64,000 nt of DNA from an uncultured Bacteroidales bacterium. GTDB taxonomy: Bacteria > Bacteroidota > Bacteroidia > Bacteroidales > FEN-979. The stretch is taken from contig CAIWTA010000046.1 of NCBI GenBank assembly GCA_903915465.1, positions 1 through 64,000 of the forward strand, in the 5' to 3' direction. Below the pieces are notes generated by a model that was not told where the DNA came from, did not search any database, and saw only the letters and a program-made list of their open reading frames with translations. Shown here piece after piece: positions 56,253-64,000 of this stretch (positions within the stretch are counted from its first letter, which is position 1; each line of letters opens with the position of its first letter). Position numbers and translations under genes: made by a program.

Positions 56253-59200
56253 ATGAAAACAATTATCCTCATCTTGATTTTTGGATTGCTTGCAGAACTT
56301 TCCATTTCACAAGAAATGCCCGTAAACAAAGTATCCGATTCCGGGAAAACCCAAACAAAATTATCTATAAAAGCCGGCCAGTCGCTGACCTTTCAAACCA
56401 TCAATGAATCCCTGATTCCAAAGGGAGATTATGTGATGGGAGACCATTTCGGTTTTGTCGATCCAAATCATCCCAGTGATGAGACGCCCATCCATACGGT
56501 GTCGATCGATTCATTTTACATGGCCAAGAACCTGACCACCAACCAGCAATTCCTTCTCTTCCTGAACTCGATGCTGGCTGCCGGTTCCATCCATGTGCAG
56601 AACAACCGGGTTTACATGACCGGTGATACCAATACGCTCTGTTATACATATCAGTATGCCTACTATTACAGCATCGGCTATAACGGGACCTCTTTCAGCA
56701 TTGCCGATTTCAGAGCGAATCACCCGGTTGTTGGTGTGATGTGGTACGGCGCAGCGCTATACTGCAACTGGCTGAGCCAGCAGAACGCGTTGCAGAGCTG
56801 TTACAACACCCAGACCTGGATCTGCGATTTCATAAAGACCGGATACCGGCTTCCCACGGAGGCCGAATGGGAATATGCGGGACGGGGCGGACATACGAAC
56901 CCTTACTACAACTATCCGAACGGAAATTCAATCGACGTAACAGAGACAAACCTGCCGGATTCGGGAGATCCTTACGAAACCGGCGCCTATCCATTGACAA
57001 CACCAGTAGGGTTTTATGATGGAATGTTGAAATATAAATCTGACTACAACTGGCCAGGAAGTATGACAAGCTACCAGACATCAGCCGGTGTCAATGGTTT
57101 TGGCCTTTATGATATGGAAGGAAATGTGTGGCAATTTGTCAACGACTGGTACAGCCAGAACTATTACAGTGTAAGTTCAACAGATAATCCGACAGGTCCT
57201 TCAACAGGAAGCACCATGCCCGATGGCAAATCATACAGGGGTATGCGCGGAGGAAACTGGTATAATGGCGATGTTATCAGTGGTGTAAATGACGGACATT
57301 CGCGGATTTCAAACCGCAATCCCTCCTACTATCGCGGACCGCAGGATCCGTATCATCCGTGGTACCATGTAGGTTTCCGGGTCGCCAGAGGGTTTACAAG
57401 CACTTCTCCCGGTACAACCAATACTGTCGGCCTGTTCCTGAATGATACCATAAATGCTTGTGCCGGTTATACTTTATTTGCGCCCAAGCACAACACTATG
57501 ACTTACCTGATCAATAATGAGGGAAGAAAAGTTCATCAGTGGACGGCAAGTACCTACAATCCGGGACAATCTGTTTACCTTCTGGAGAACGGCAATCTGC
57601 TCAGGACATGTCAGGTTATGGGACAGCTCGGTTCAGGAGGCGGTGAAGGCGGCAGGCTCGAAGAATATAACTGGAACGACAGCCTGGTCTGGCAGTTTAA
57701 CTATTCCACTGCCAACTACACGCAGCACCATGATGTGAAACGTCTGGCAAACGGGAATATCATTATGCTGGTAGTGGAGAAAAAACTATATGCAGATTTG
57801 ATTGCAGCAGGATTTAATCCGAGTAACTTCCAACCGGATATCCAGCAAAAAGGATACATGCTTCCCGATTATGTGGTAGAGATACACCCGACACCACCGC
57901 TTGGGGGAACCATTGTGTGGGAATGGCATGTTTGGGATCACTTAATACAGGATTATGATGCCACAAAATCAAATTACGGGGTCGTCAATGCTCACCCTGA
58001 ACTGATTGATTGTGATGGTGACCGCCGGAAACTTCCATTATTCTGGAACCACATGAATTGCATTGATTATAATCCGGTACTTGACCAGATTGTTTTAAGT
58101 GTGAGAGGGAACAGCGAATTGTGGGTAGTGGATCACAGCACTACAACAGCACAATCTGCATCTCATAGTGGCGGCGCGCACGGCAAAGGCGGCGACCTTC
58201 TTTACCGATGGGGAAATCCTCTGACATATGGCGCCGGAAACGTAAGCAATGAAAAATATTTTGAACAACACGATGTGGAATGGGTCAAACCTGGTTGTCC
58301 GGGGGCAGGTAACTTAACCTGTTTTAATAATGGTGTCGGCCGGAATTACTCCACTATTGATGAGATCACTCCACCGGTTGATGCGAATGGCAACTATACA
58401 CTGGCTTCAGGATCTGCATTTGGCCCAACTGCTCTTTCATGGACCTATCAGGCAACTCCTCCATCATCCCTTTTTGCTCATGATATATCCGGAGCACAGC
58501 GTTTACAAAACGGGAATACCTTGATTGATGACGGACCTACAGGAACATTTATTGAAGTCACATCAGCCGGAGCTGTTGTATGGAAGTATATCAACCCCAC
58601 CACAAATTCCGGGCCTGTCACCCAAGGTGACACTTTACCACATGATCCTACCCATCCGGAAGAAACAATGAATTCTGTGTTCAGGGTTTACAGATATGCT
58701 CCAAGTTATCCGGCATTTAGTGGGAAAGATATGACGCCAGGTGATTTTATCGAACTTTACCCGTCAAAAACAGTAAATATGACAATCCTGCTTGAAGGAC
58801 TCTATGCAGGAAATGGGACAATGAACCAGGCGCAAGATGCTATCGGACCTCACTGGACAAGCCCAATTGTGGATAAAATTACAGTCGAATTGCACAGCGG
58901 GTCAAATTATGCAAACATCCTTTATAGTACTTCGAATGTCTCTTTAAATGCAGATGGAACAGCTTCTTTTACTTTACCATCATACTATTCAGGGAATTAT
59001 TATGTGACGATTAAGAACCGTAACCATATCCTGACTTCAACCGCGCTGCCGGTATCTTTTGGGTCTTCGGCAGTCAGCTATAAATTTGATGCCCCGGCGA
59101 AATCATACGGGCCCAATATGTTACTGATGGGAGACGGTGCCTATGCATTCTACGGAGGCGATGTAAACCAGGATGGACTTGTGGATGGAGGAGATTTATC

Positions 59201-59339
59201 TGACATCGCTAATCTTTCCACATTAGCTGCCAGCGGGTATCTGCCGGAAGATGTAAATGGGGATGGGCTGATTGATGGTTCCGACTTGTCTGCTGCCGGC
59301 AACAATGCTGATATTGCTATTGGAGCACTTACTCCATAA
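56253..59339 (+). CDS. SUMF1-like / arylsulfotransferase fusion with dockerin
   Basis: 1028 aa. Signal peptide, then SUMF1/FGE-like domain (~55-385: GDYVMGDHFG, GYRLPTEAEWEYAGRGG at ~197, MRGGNWYNG at ~330, WYHVGFRVAR), arylsulfotransferase propeller (~390-850: GYTLFAPKHNTMTYL, QHHDVK, NHMNCIDYN, QHDVEW), a beta domain, and a dockerin-like pair DVNQDGLVDGGDLS (~968) and DVNGDGLIDGSDLS. The FGE active-site cysteines are absent, so it is not expected to make formylglycine. 24 bases after the previous gene. Closest internal relatives: 63753 (propeller) and 61107 (SUMF1 part). Confidence 0.82.
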   Translation: MKTIILILIFGLLAELSISQEMPVNKVSDSGKTQTKLSIKAGQSLTFQTINESLIPKGDYVMGDHFGFVDPNHPSDETPIHTVSIDSFYMAKNLTTNQQFLLFLNSMLAAGSIHVQNNRVYMTGDTNTLCYTYQYAYYYSIGYNGTSFSIADFRANHPVVGVMWYGAALYCNWLSQQNALQSCYNTQTWICDFIKTGYRLPTEAEWEYAGRGGHTNPYYNYPNGNSIDVTETNLPDSGDPYETGAYPLTTPVGFYDGMLKYKSDYNWPGSMTSYQTSAGVNGFGLYDMEGNVWQFVNDWYSQNYYSVSSTDNPTGPSTGSTMPDGKSYRGMRGGNWYNGDVISGVNDGHSRISNRNPSYYRGPQDPYHPWYHVGFRVARGFTSTSPGTTNTVGLFLNDTINACAGYTLFAPKHNTMTYLINNEGRKVHQWTASTYNPGQSVYLLENGNLLRTCQVMGQLGSGGGEGGRLEEYNWNDSLVWQFNYSTANYTQHHDVKRLANGNIIMLVVEKKLYADLIAAGFNPSNFQPDIQQKGYMLPDYVVEIHPTPPLGGTIVWEWHVWDHLIQDYDATKSNYGVVNAHPELIDCDGDRRKLPLFWNHMNCIDYNPVLDQIVLSVRGNSELWVVDHSTTTAQSASHSGGAHGKGGDLLYRWGNPLTYGAGNVSNEKYFEQHDVEWVKPGCPGAGNLTCFNNGVGRNYSTIDEITPPVDANGNYTLASGSAFGPTALSWTYQATPPSSLFAHDISGAQRLQNGNTLIDDGPTGTFIEVTSAGAVVWKYINPTTNSGPVTQGDTLPHDPTHPEETMNSVFRVYRYAPSYPAFSGKDMTPGDFIELYPSKTVNMTILLEGLYAGNGTMNQAQDAIGPHWTSPIVDKITVELHSGSNYANILYSTSNVSLNADGTASFTLPSYYSGNYYVTIKNRNHILTSTALPVSFGSSAVSYKFDAPAKSYGPNMLLMGDGAYAFYGGDVNQDGLVDGGDLSDIANLSTLAASGYLPEDVNGDGLIDGSDLSAAGNNADIAIGALTP

Positions 59340-59393
59340 AATAATTATTGAAACCCTGCTTCTTGAATTATCAAAAAATTATTGACCAAGATG

Positions 59394-59401
59394 TAAATTT
59401 G
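59394..59401 (+). promoter_or_regulatory. -7 element upstream of second metallophosphoesterase
   Basis: TAAATTTG, 26 bases before the ATG at 59428; no properly spaced -33 TTG. Weak but in the right place. Confidence 0.4.
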
Positions 59402-59427
59402 GAAAAATATACTTTTAACATTTATCC

Positions 59428-61089
59428 ATGAAGTACTTTTCATTATTTATTTTTATGCTATCTGCCAGCAGCAATCTAATCTTCAGTCAGAATTTCACTG
59501 AGATATTAGGCCGCCCAACGGATTCCTCAATTTCTATAAACTTCCTGGCTGATCAGAACACAGATGTGTATTGGGAATATGGCTTCTCTTCAGGTGCCTA
59601 TCCTTTTTCCACTGGCAACTTTGTTGCGGTAAAGGATACAACTCTTGAAGCTGATTTTACCGACTTGATGCCTGATCATAAATATTATTATAGAACAAGG
59701 TACAGAGTGAACGGCAGTTCAGCTTCCTTTACAAATGGCCCGGAACATACTTTCCATACTTCCCGGATACCTGGATCTACATTCACCTTCGCAATTGAGG
59801 CCGATCCGCACTTAGACACCAATTCAATACCTGCCGCCTACTCATTGACACTTCAAAACATACTGGTAAAAAATCCCGATTTCCTGCTCGACCTCGGGGA
59901 TATCTTCATGTCGGAAAAGTTTCCGCCCGTTACTCAACAAACAATCACCGCCCGTCACCTGCTTTACAGGTCTTACTACGGCTCGGTTTGCCACTCTGTT
60001 CCGCTTTTCATCGTGATCGGAAATCATGAAGGAGAGAATGGTTGGGTCCTTAACGGAACCGCAGATTGTCTGCCTGTGATGGCCGCAAATACCAGGAAAA
60101 TGTATTATCCGAATCCATTCCCCGATGGATTTTATTCGGGTGATACAATTGCCGAAAACTTCGTAGGGCTTCGTCAGAACTATTATGCATGGGAATGGGG
60201 AAATTCATTGTTCATTGTTTTGGATCCATACTGGTACACAATTACCAAGCCGGAATGGGGATGGACACTGGGAGAAGACCAGTACAACTGGTTTAAGAAT
60301 GTTATCACGACGAGCCATGCAAAATTCAAGTTTATCTTCTGTCATCAATTAGTTGGTGGAGATGGCAACGATGGCCGCGGTGGAACAGAATACTCCGGCT
60401 TCTTTGAAATGGGTGGAAAAAATGTTGATTCATCCTGGGGATTTGATACGCACCGTCCGGGCTGGGGCAAAACTATTCATGAACTGATGGTTGAAAGTAA
60501 TGCAACAATCTTCTTTCATGGACATGATCATTGCTATGCAAAACAAGACATGGACGGAATCGTGTACCAGGAAGTACCTCAGCCTTCTTCAAGAAATATA
60601 ACAAATATTACTGGCACACAATACGGTTATGTGAATGGCGTCCTGATGCCAAGCCGGGGCTATCTTCTCGTCACAATCACAGATTCAAGCGCAAAAGTCG
60701 ATTATATCAGGACATTTCTTCCCAATGAGGAGAGTGCATCTCATACCAATGGCGAAATAGCCTATTCTTATACCATTGCCTCCCATCCTTCTGCAATTGA
60801 AGAAAAAAAAGATGAATCATCATCATTTCAGCTATCTCAGAATTGTCCGAACCCATTTAATCAGGAAACATCAATAAATTATAAAATCCTGCAGGCTGAA
60901 AAAGTTCAGATAAAAGTCTATGATTTGTTTGGAAGAGAAATTTCGACACTTGTTGATCAATATCTGCAACCCGGAAATTATGCTGTTCCGTTAAGTTCAG
61001 AGAAATCATCACTGAGAGGAGGAATCTACTGTTACCGGATTACCTGCGGAAATTATTCGAAGAGTATGAAAATGATTTGTATTAAATAA
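59428..61089 (+). CDS. Secreted metallophosphoesterase with T9SS domain (2)
   Basis: 553 aa paralogue of 51221-52870. Same order: signal peptide, purple-acid-phosphatase-type N-terminal domain, metal motifs EADPHLD, LGDIFMS, GNHEGE, CHQLVGG, GHDHCYA, and a sorting domain from LSQNCPNPFNQ (~468). The start of the mature protein, FTEILGRPTDSS through YWEYG, is identical in the two proteins while the rest has diverged. Likely surface phosphoesterase. Confidence 0.85.
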   Translation: MKYFSLFIFMLSASSNLIFSQNFTEILGRPTDSSISINFLADQNTDVYWEYGFSSGAYPFSTGNFVAVKDTTLEADFTDLMPDHKYYYRTRYRVNGSSASFTNGPEHTFHTSRIPGSTFTFAIEADPHLDTNSIPAAYSLTLQNILVKNPDFLLDLGDIFMSEKFPPVTQQTITARHLLYRSYYGSVCHSVPLFIVIGNHEGENGWVLNGTADCLPVMAANTRKMYYPNPFPDGFYSGDTIAENFVGLRQNYYAWEWGNSLFIVLDPYWYTITKPEWGWTLGEDQYNWFKNVITTSHAKFKFIFCHQLVGGDGNDGRGGTEYSGFFEMGGKNVDSSWGFDTHRPGWGKTIHELMVESNATIFFHGHDHCYAKQDMDGIVYQEVPQPSSRNITNITGTQYGYVNGVLMPSRGYLLVTITDSSAKVDYIRTFLPNEESASHTNGEIAYSYTIASHPSAIEEKKDESSSFQLSQNCPNPFNQETSINYKILQAEKVQIKVYDLFGREISTLVDQYLQPGNYAVPLSSEKSSLRGGIYCYRITCGNYSKSMKMICIK

Positions 61090-61106
61090 ATTTAACCGGA
61101 ACCTTT

Positions 61107-63371
61107 ATGATTTGCTTAAAACAAAAAATGATCATCGCAATAGTAATTGCCGGATTATTTTCCCCGCAGGGTTTTGCGCAGAAACTTCTTCCATTCAGGC
61201 TGTCTGATTCAGGACAAACCGGCAGCTACACCTCAACCCCGGGAGAAGATGCTGATTTCATCATGAATCCTTTATCATTTACCGATAACGGGGATGGAAC
61301 CATCACTGACAATAACAGTTTATTGATGTGGCAGAAAACCGATGGCGGTGAAATGACCTTTGAAAATGCAGTCACATATTGCAGTGATCTGACGCTGGGA
61401 GTCTTCAGTGACTGGCGACTTCCCACGAGCATCGAATTATTCAGCATCAACCATTACAACCATCTCAATCCTGCGCTTGACACGAACTATTTTACGAAAA
61501 CCTTAGCACAGTATTGGTGGACCAGCGAGACACAAGTGGATGATCCTTCAAAAGTGTGGGTTGTCAATGCCGGAGGTGGAATCGGGGCGCATCCGAAAAC
61601 AGAAACTTTGAGTGCCGGAGGAACAAAGCTGTTTCATGTGAGAGCTGTAAGAAATCCTGTATCAACAACGTTTCCAGTATCTCACTTTACTGACAACGAA
61701 AACGAGACTATCACCGATAACTTTACAGGACTGACCTGGCAGAAAATCCAATCCTCAAATGCCATGACCTGGGAAGAAGCGCTCGCATACAGCAACAGCT
61801 TATCATTTGCAGGTAAATCAGATTGGAGATTACCCAATGTCAAGGAGTTGCAATCTTTGAATGATGTTGCATTATTCAAACCATCCTTCAATAAAAATTA
61901 TTTCACTAATGTACTTTCAGGAAATTACTGGTCTTCAACGACAATGATCAACGCATTATCGAGAGCATGGGACATCAATGTTGACTATGGGATTGTTTCA
62001 TACAATGAAAAAACAGTTCCGGAAAATGTAATTGTCGTAAGGGGCGGGCTTGACAACAAGGAACTCAATATCAATGAAGTGTCCGTTCCTGGCGGTGAAT
62101 ATGAAATGGGTGACCACAATGGCCACTACGATCCCAGTCATCCAAATGATGAAATACCGGTTCATCTGGTAAAAGTTGATTCCACTAATATGTCGACGAC
62201 TGAAACAACGAATCAGCAGTTCCTGGCATTTCTGAATTCATCTTTGTTATCCGGAATAATTGAAGTTAGCAACAACCGTGTGCATCTTACCGGAGATACC
62301 AATACCTTATATATCACCCATCAGAATGCTTCATATTACAGTATTGGTTTTGACGGGAATGTATTTTCAATGTCTGATTTCAGGGGAAACCATCCTGTTG
62401 TGGGTGCAATGTGGTTTGGCGCTGCTGCTTTTTGCAACTGGTTAAGCAATAATAATGGATTGCAGGAATGTTATGATCTTCCTTCGGGAGATTGCGATTT
62501 TTCGCTTGATGGTTATCGACTTCCGACGGAAGCAGAATGGGAATATGCAGGAAGAGGCGGTCATTTGAATCCATATTATAAATTTCCTAATGGGAATGTG
62601 GTTGATGTTACCCAGGCAAACCTGCCGAATTCGGGCGATCCTTATGAAACAGGAGATTATCCGTTGACGACCCCTGTTGGATTTTATGATGGAAATCTTA
62701 AGCTGAAGTCAGAATATAACTGGCCTTCAGGTGCGACAAGTTATCAGACATCCAATAGTGCAAATGGTTTCGGATTGTTTGATATGCAGGGGAATGTCTG
62801 GGAGTTTTTGAATGACTGGTATGGCAACGACTATTACAGCAGCAGCCCCTATGATAATCCCACAGGTCCTGCCACAGGATCGATCATGCCGGATGGTAAG
62901 CCATACAGGAGCATGCGAGGTGGAAACTGGTACAATGGTATCGATTCGAACAATGTAAATGACGGGCATTCGAGAGTATCCAACCGCGATCCTTCCTATT
63001 TCCGCGGTCCCCAGGATCCAAACCACCCCTGGTATCATGTTGGATTTCGTGTGGCAAGAAATTATTCACCGCTGACAGGAATTGGTGAAAATGGGAATGC
63101 ACAGCCCGAAACATTCAAGCTGGCACAAAATTACCCGAATCCATTTAACCGCCTGACAACCATTCGGTTTTATGTTCCGTATGTTTCAGATATTATCATA
63201 AAAGTCAGCAATACATTTAACCAGGAAGTTACAAGATTGGTTGATGGGATGAAGAGCCCGGGATGGTATTCAGTTGCATGGGATGGCAGCAGGGTCAGAA
63301 GTGGAGTTTACTTTTGTACATATTCTGATGGAACTCATCAGTCGACCATTAAGATGATTGTGATAAAATAA
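61107..63371 (+). CDS. DUF1566-DUF1566-SUMF1-like secreted protein with T9SS domain
   Basis: 754 aa (an ATG at 61128 is an alternative start that also gives a signal peptide). Two DUF1566/Lcl-type domains in tandem (~56-178: FTDNGDGTITDNNSLLMWQK, WRLPT; ~192-312: ETITDNFTGLTWQK, WRLPNVKELQSL), then a SUMF1-like domain (~327-655: GGEYEMGDHNG, GYRLPTEAEWEYAGRGG, MRGGNWYNG, WYHVGFRVAR), then sorting domain LAQNYPNPFN (~671). The SUMF1 part closely resembles that of 56253 and likewise lacks catalytic cysteines. Function unknown; probably carbohydrate or surface binding. Confidence 0.82.
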   Translation: MICLKQKMIIAIVIAGLFSPQGFAQKLLPFRLSDSGQTGSYTSTPGEDADFIMNPLSFTDNGDGTITDNNSLLMWQKTDGGEMTFENAVTYCSDLTLGVFSDWRLPTSIELFSINHYNHLNPALDTNYFTKTLAQYWWTSETQVDDPSKVWVVNAGGGIGAHPKTETLSAGGTKLFHVRAVRNPVSTTFPVSHFTDNENETITDNFTGLTWQKIQSSNAMTWEEALAYSNSLSFAGKSDWRLPNVKELQSLNDVALFKPSFNKNYFTNVLSGNYWSSTTMINALSRAWDINVDYGIVSYNEKTVPENVIVVRGGLDNKELNINEVSVPGGEYEMGDHNGHYDPSHPNDEIPVHLVKVDSTNMSTTETTNQQFLAFLNSSLLSGIIEVSNNRVHLTGDTNTLYITHQNASYYSIGFDGNVFSMSDFRGNHPVVGAMWFGAAAFCNWLSNNNGLQECYDLPSGDCDFSLDGYRLPTEAEWEYAGRGGHLNPYYKFPNGNVVDVTQANLPNSGDPYETGDYPLTTPVGFYDGNLKLKSEYNWPSGATSYQTSNSANGFGLFDMQGNVWEFLNDWYGNDYYSSSPYDNPTGPATGSIMPDGKPYRSMRGGNWYNGIDSNNVNDGHSRVSNRDPSYFRGPQDPNHPWYHVGFRVARNYSPLTGIGENGNAQPETFKLAQNYPNPFNRLTTIRFYVPYVSDIIIKVSNTFNQEVTRLVDGMKSPGWYSVAWDGSRVRSGVYFCTYSDGTHQSTIKMIVIK

Positions 63372-63450
63372 CATTATCTGCGAAACAACTATATAACTAA
63401 TTGGAAAAGATTAATAACCAAGCATCTACAATTCTTCTATTTACACATGC

Positions 63451-63564
63451 GCTCAGGCCGCGCGGGCCTCGTCACCCCAACGCAGCTGCGCCCAGTGCTA
63501 TCTCACTTCGTTCGATTCACGCCTTCGGCGTGACCGCACTGGTCAAGGCTGCTTATGTGGTGAC
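63451..63564. repeat. Structured repeat, copy A (stem-loops with conserved core)
   Basis: Small stem AGGCC/GGCCT (63455-59, 63465-69); outer stem GTCACC/GGTGAC (63471-76, 63559-64); GCAGC/GCTGC (63482-86, 63548-52); CCAGTGC/GCACTGG (63492-98, 63536-42); unpaired core TATCTCACTTCGTTCGATT (63499-63517); end hairpin TCACGCC/GGCGTGA (63517-23, 63527-33) with TTC loop. Compared with copy B (46561-46670), core and GCAGC are the same while three other stems differ but still pair. An open frame 63401-63709 across it looks spurious. Confidence 0.88.
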
Positions 63565-63710
63565 TGGTATTTTCTTTCGTTCTTTCTTTTGGTGGAAGCA
63601 AAAGAAAGTACAATTGACCAAAAAGTTATTATTCTTGATGTTCCTCTATTTTTCTATAGGTGGGCCACTCTGGGAGAAACTAAATACCGATTATATACCA
63701 ACAATCTAGC
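63565..63710 (+). repeat. 3' tail of structured repeat with perfect 10-bp hairpin
   Basis: CTTTCTTTTG (63582-63591) and CAAAAGAAAG (63599-63608) pair perfectly around a 7-base loop; then CAAAAAGTTATTATT (from 63639) and AGGTGGG..CACTCTG to about 63681, which recurs at 1-60. Copy B at 46.6 kb lacks this tail. So the whole element here may be about 260 bases. Confidence 0.75.
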
Positions 63711-63752
63711 ATCAGGAAGAAAGTCAATAATTGTAACTAAACAGAGGATCTT

Positions 63753-64000
63753 ATGAAAACGAAAATCATTTTTGCCACGATCATAGCTTTGGGAATTGGA
63801 TCAGCTTTCGGGCAAACCAGAACTCTCGGCCTGTTCATTAACGATACTGTGAATGCTTTCAAAGGCTATACCTTATTCGCACCCAAACATAATACAATGA
63901 CTTACCTTATCGACAACGAAGGACGGAAATGTCACGAGTGGTCTGCAAGCACTTATAATCCCGGGCAATCTGTTTACCTCCTTGAAAACGGCGACCTTCT
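63753..64000 (+). CDS. Arylsulfotransferase-like protein, cut by window end
   Basis: Partial: 82 codons seen, no stop before the window ends. ATG at 63753; signal peptide KIIFATIIALGIGSAFGQ; then TRTLGLFINDTVNAFKGYTLFAPKHNTMTYL and NPGQSVYLLENGDLL. This is nearly the same as the propeller start in the fusion at 56253 (residues ~390-450) but here it stands directly after a signal peptide, with no SUMF1-like domain. Third arylsulfotransferase-type gene of the region. Confidence 0.85.
   Translation, partial: MKTKIIFATIIALGIGSAFGQTRTLGLFINDTVNAFKGYTLFAPKHNTMTYLIDNEGRKCHEWSASTYNPGQSVYLLENGDL

Noticed and set aside
56253-59339. Active formylglycine-generating enzyme
   Set aside because: The catalytic cysteine pair is absent in this and the 61107 gene, and no sulfatase gene is present.
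63401-63709. Open frame of 102 codons across the structured repeat at 63 kb
   Set aside because: It runs through the stems and the palindrome, its product looks like translated repeat (FFRSFFWWKQKK), and copy B lacks a matching frame. Treated as repeat, not a gene.

Overview
The window reads as chromosomal DNA of an uncultured member of the Bacteroidota. It encodes the type IX secretion protein PorT and six secreted proteins with type IX sorting domains or related C-termini. Several genes carry the phylum's TAnnTTTG -7 promoter element, and strong Shine-Dalgarno sites are absent. It also has typical Bacteroidota families (DUF5686 outer-membrane protein, multi-rotamase SurA/PpiC series, ubiE-porT pair). 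Genes are intact, mostly housekeeping, with no phage, insertion sequence, CRISPR array, tRNA or rRNA recognised.

Layout. 1-3134: repeat-bearing leader, POT-family peptide transporter, radical SAM protein. 3220-6769 (minus): high-affinity phosphate importer pstS-pstC-pstA-pstB. 6853-12087 (minus): periplasmic chaperone/prolyl isomerase operon (PpiC-like, lipoprotein, SurA) coupled to a MoxR ATPase, followed upstream by guaB and a seven-haem NapC/NirT cytochrome. 15351-24112 (mostly plus): CorC/HlyC protein, NhaA, four-helix-bundle protein (minus), a type B T9SS protein (minus), glyA, sixA-like, ppk1, divIC. 24090-28854 (minus): priA, pfkA, THUMP methyltransferase. 28983-37867 (plus): DUF5686 protein, AI-2E permease, a YtxH/holin-like envelope trio, radical SAM/SPASM protein, cutC, GH20 hexosaminidase. 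38022-49421 (minus): frr, pyrH, secA, TlpA-like thioredoxin, coaD, porT, ubiE, tsf, rpsB, rpsI, rplM. 49720-64000 (plus): degenerate AAA/DUF4143 protein, then an accessory region of large secreted proteins: two metallophosphoesterases, an ECF sigma factor with membrane and Spy-like partners, three arylsulfotransferase-like proteins (one fused to a sulfatase-modifying-factor-like domain and a dockerin, one cut by the window end), and a DUF1566-DUF1566-SUMF1-like protein.

The most unusual content lies between genes. A structured repeat occurs at 46561-46670 and 63451-63564. Two copies share an invariant 19-nt core, while three of their stems differ by changes on both arms that preserve pairing; a remnant lies at 46461-46511, and part of a 3' tail recurs at 1-60. 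Separately, short 'word' arrays (GAGATCC heptamers, CATCAACT octamers, ATTTACGAT words, TCTGCG words) sit at gene ends. The heptamer arrays lie just after, and often supply, the stop codon, and read in the same sense for four of four genes. These may be 3'-end or terminator-like elements.

Functionally, the last 13 kb look like a cell-surface sulfate/phosphate ester module, adjacent to an ECF sigma/Spy-type envelope-stress operon. Substrates cannot be told from sequence. Phosphate themes recur in the window (Pst importer, polyphosphate kinase, secreted metallophosphoesterases), but no Pho box or direct link was seen.
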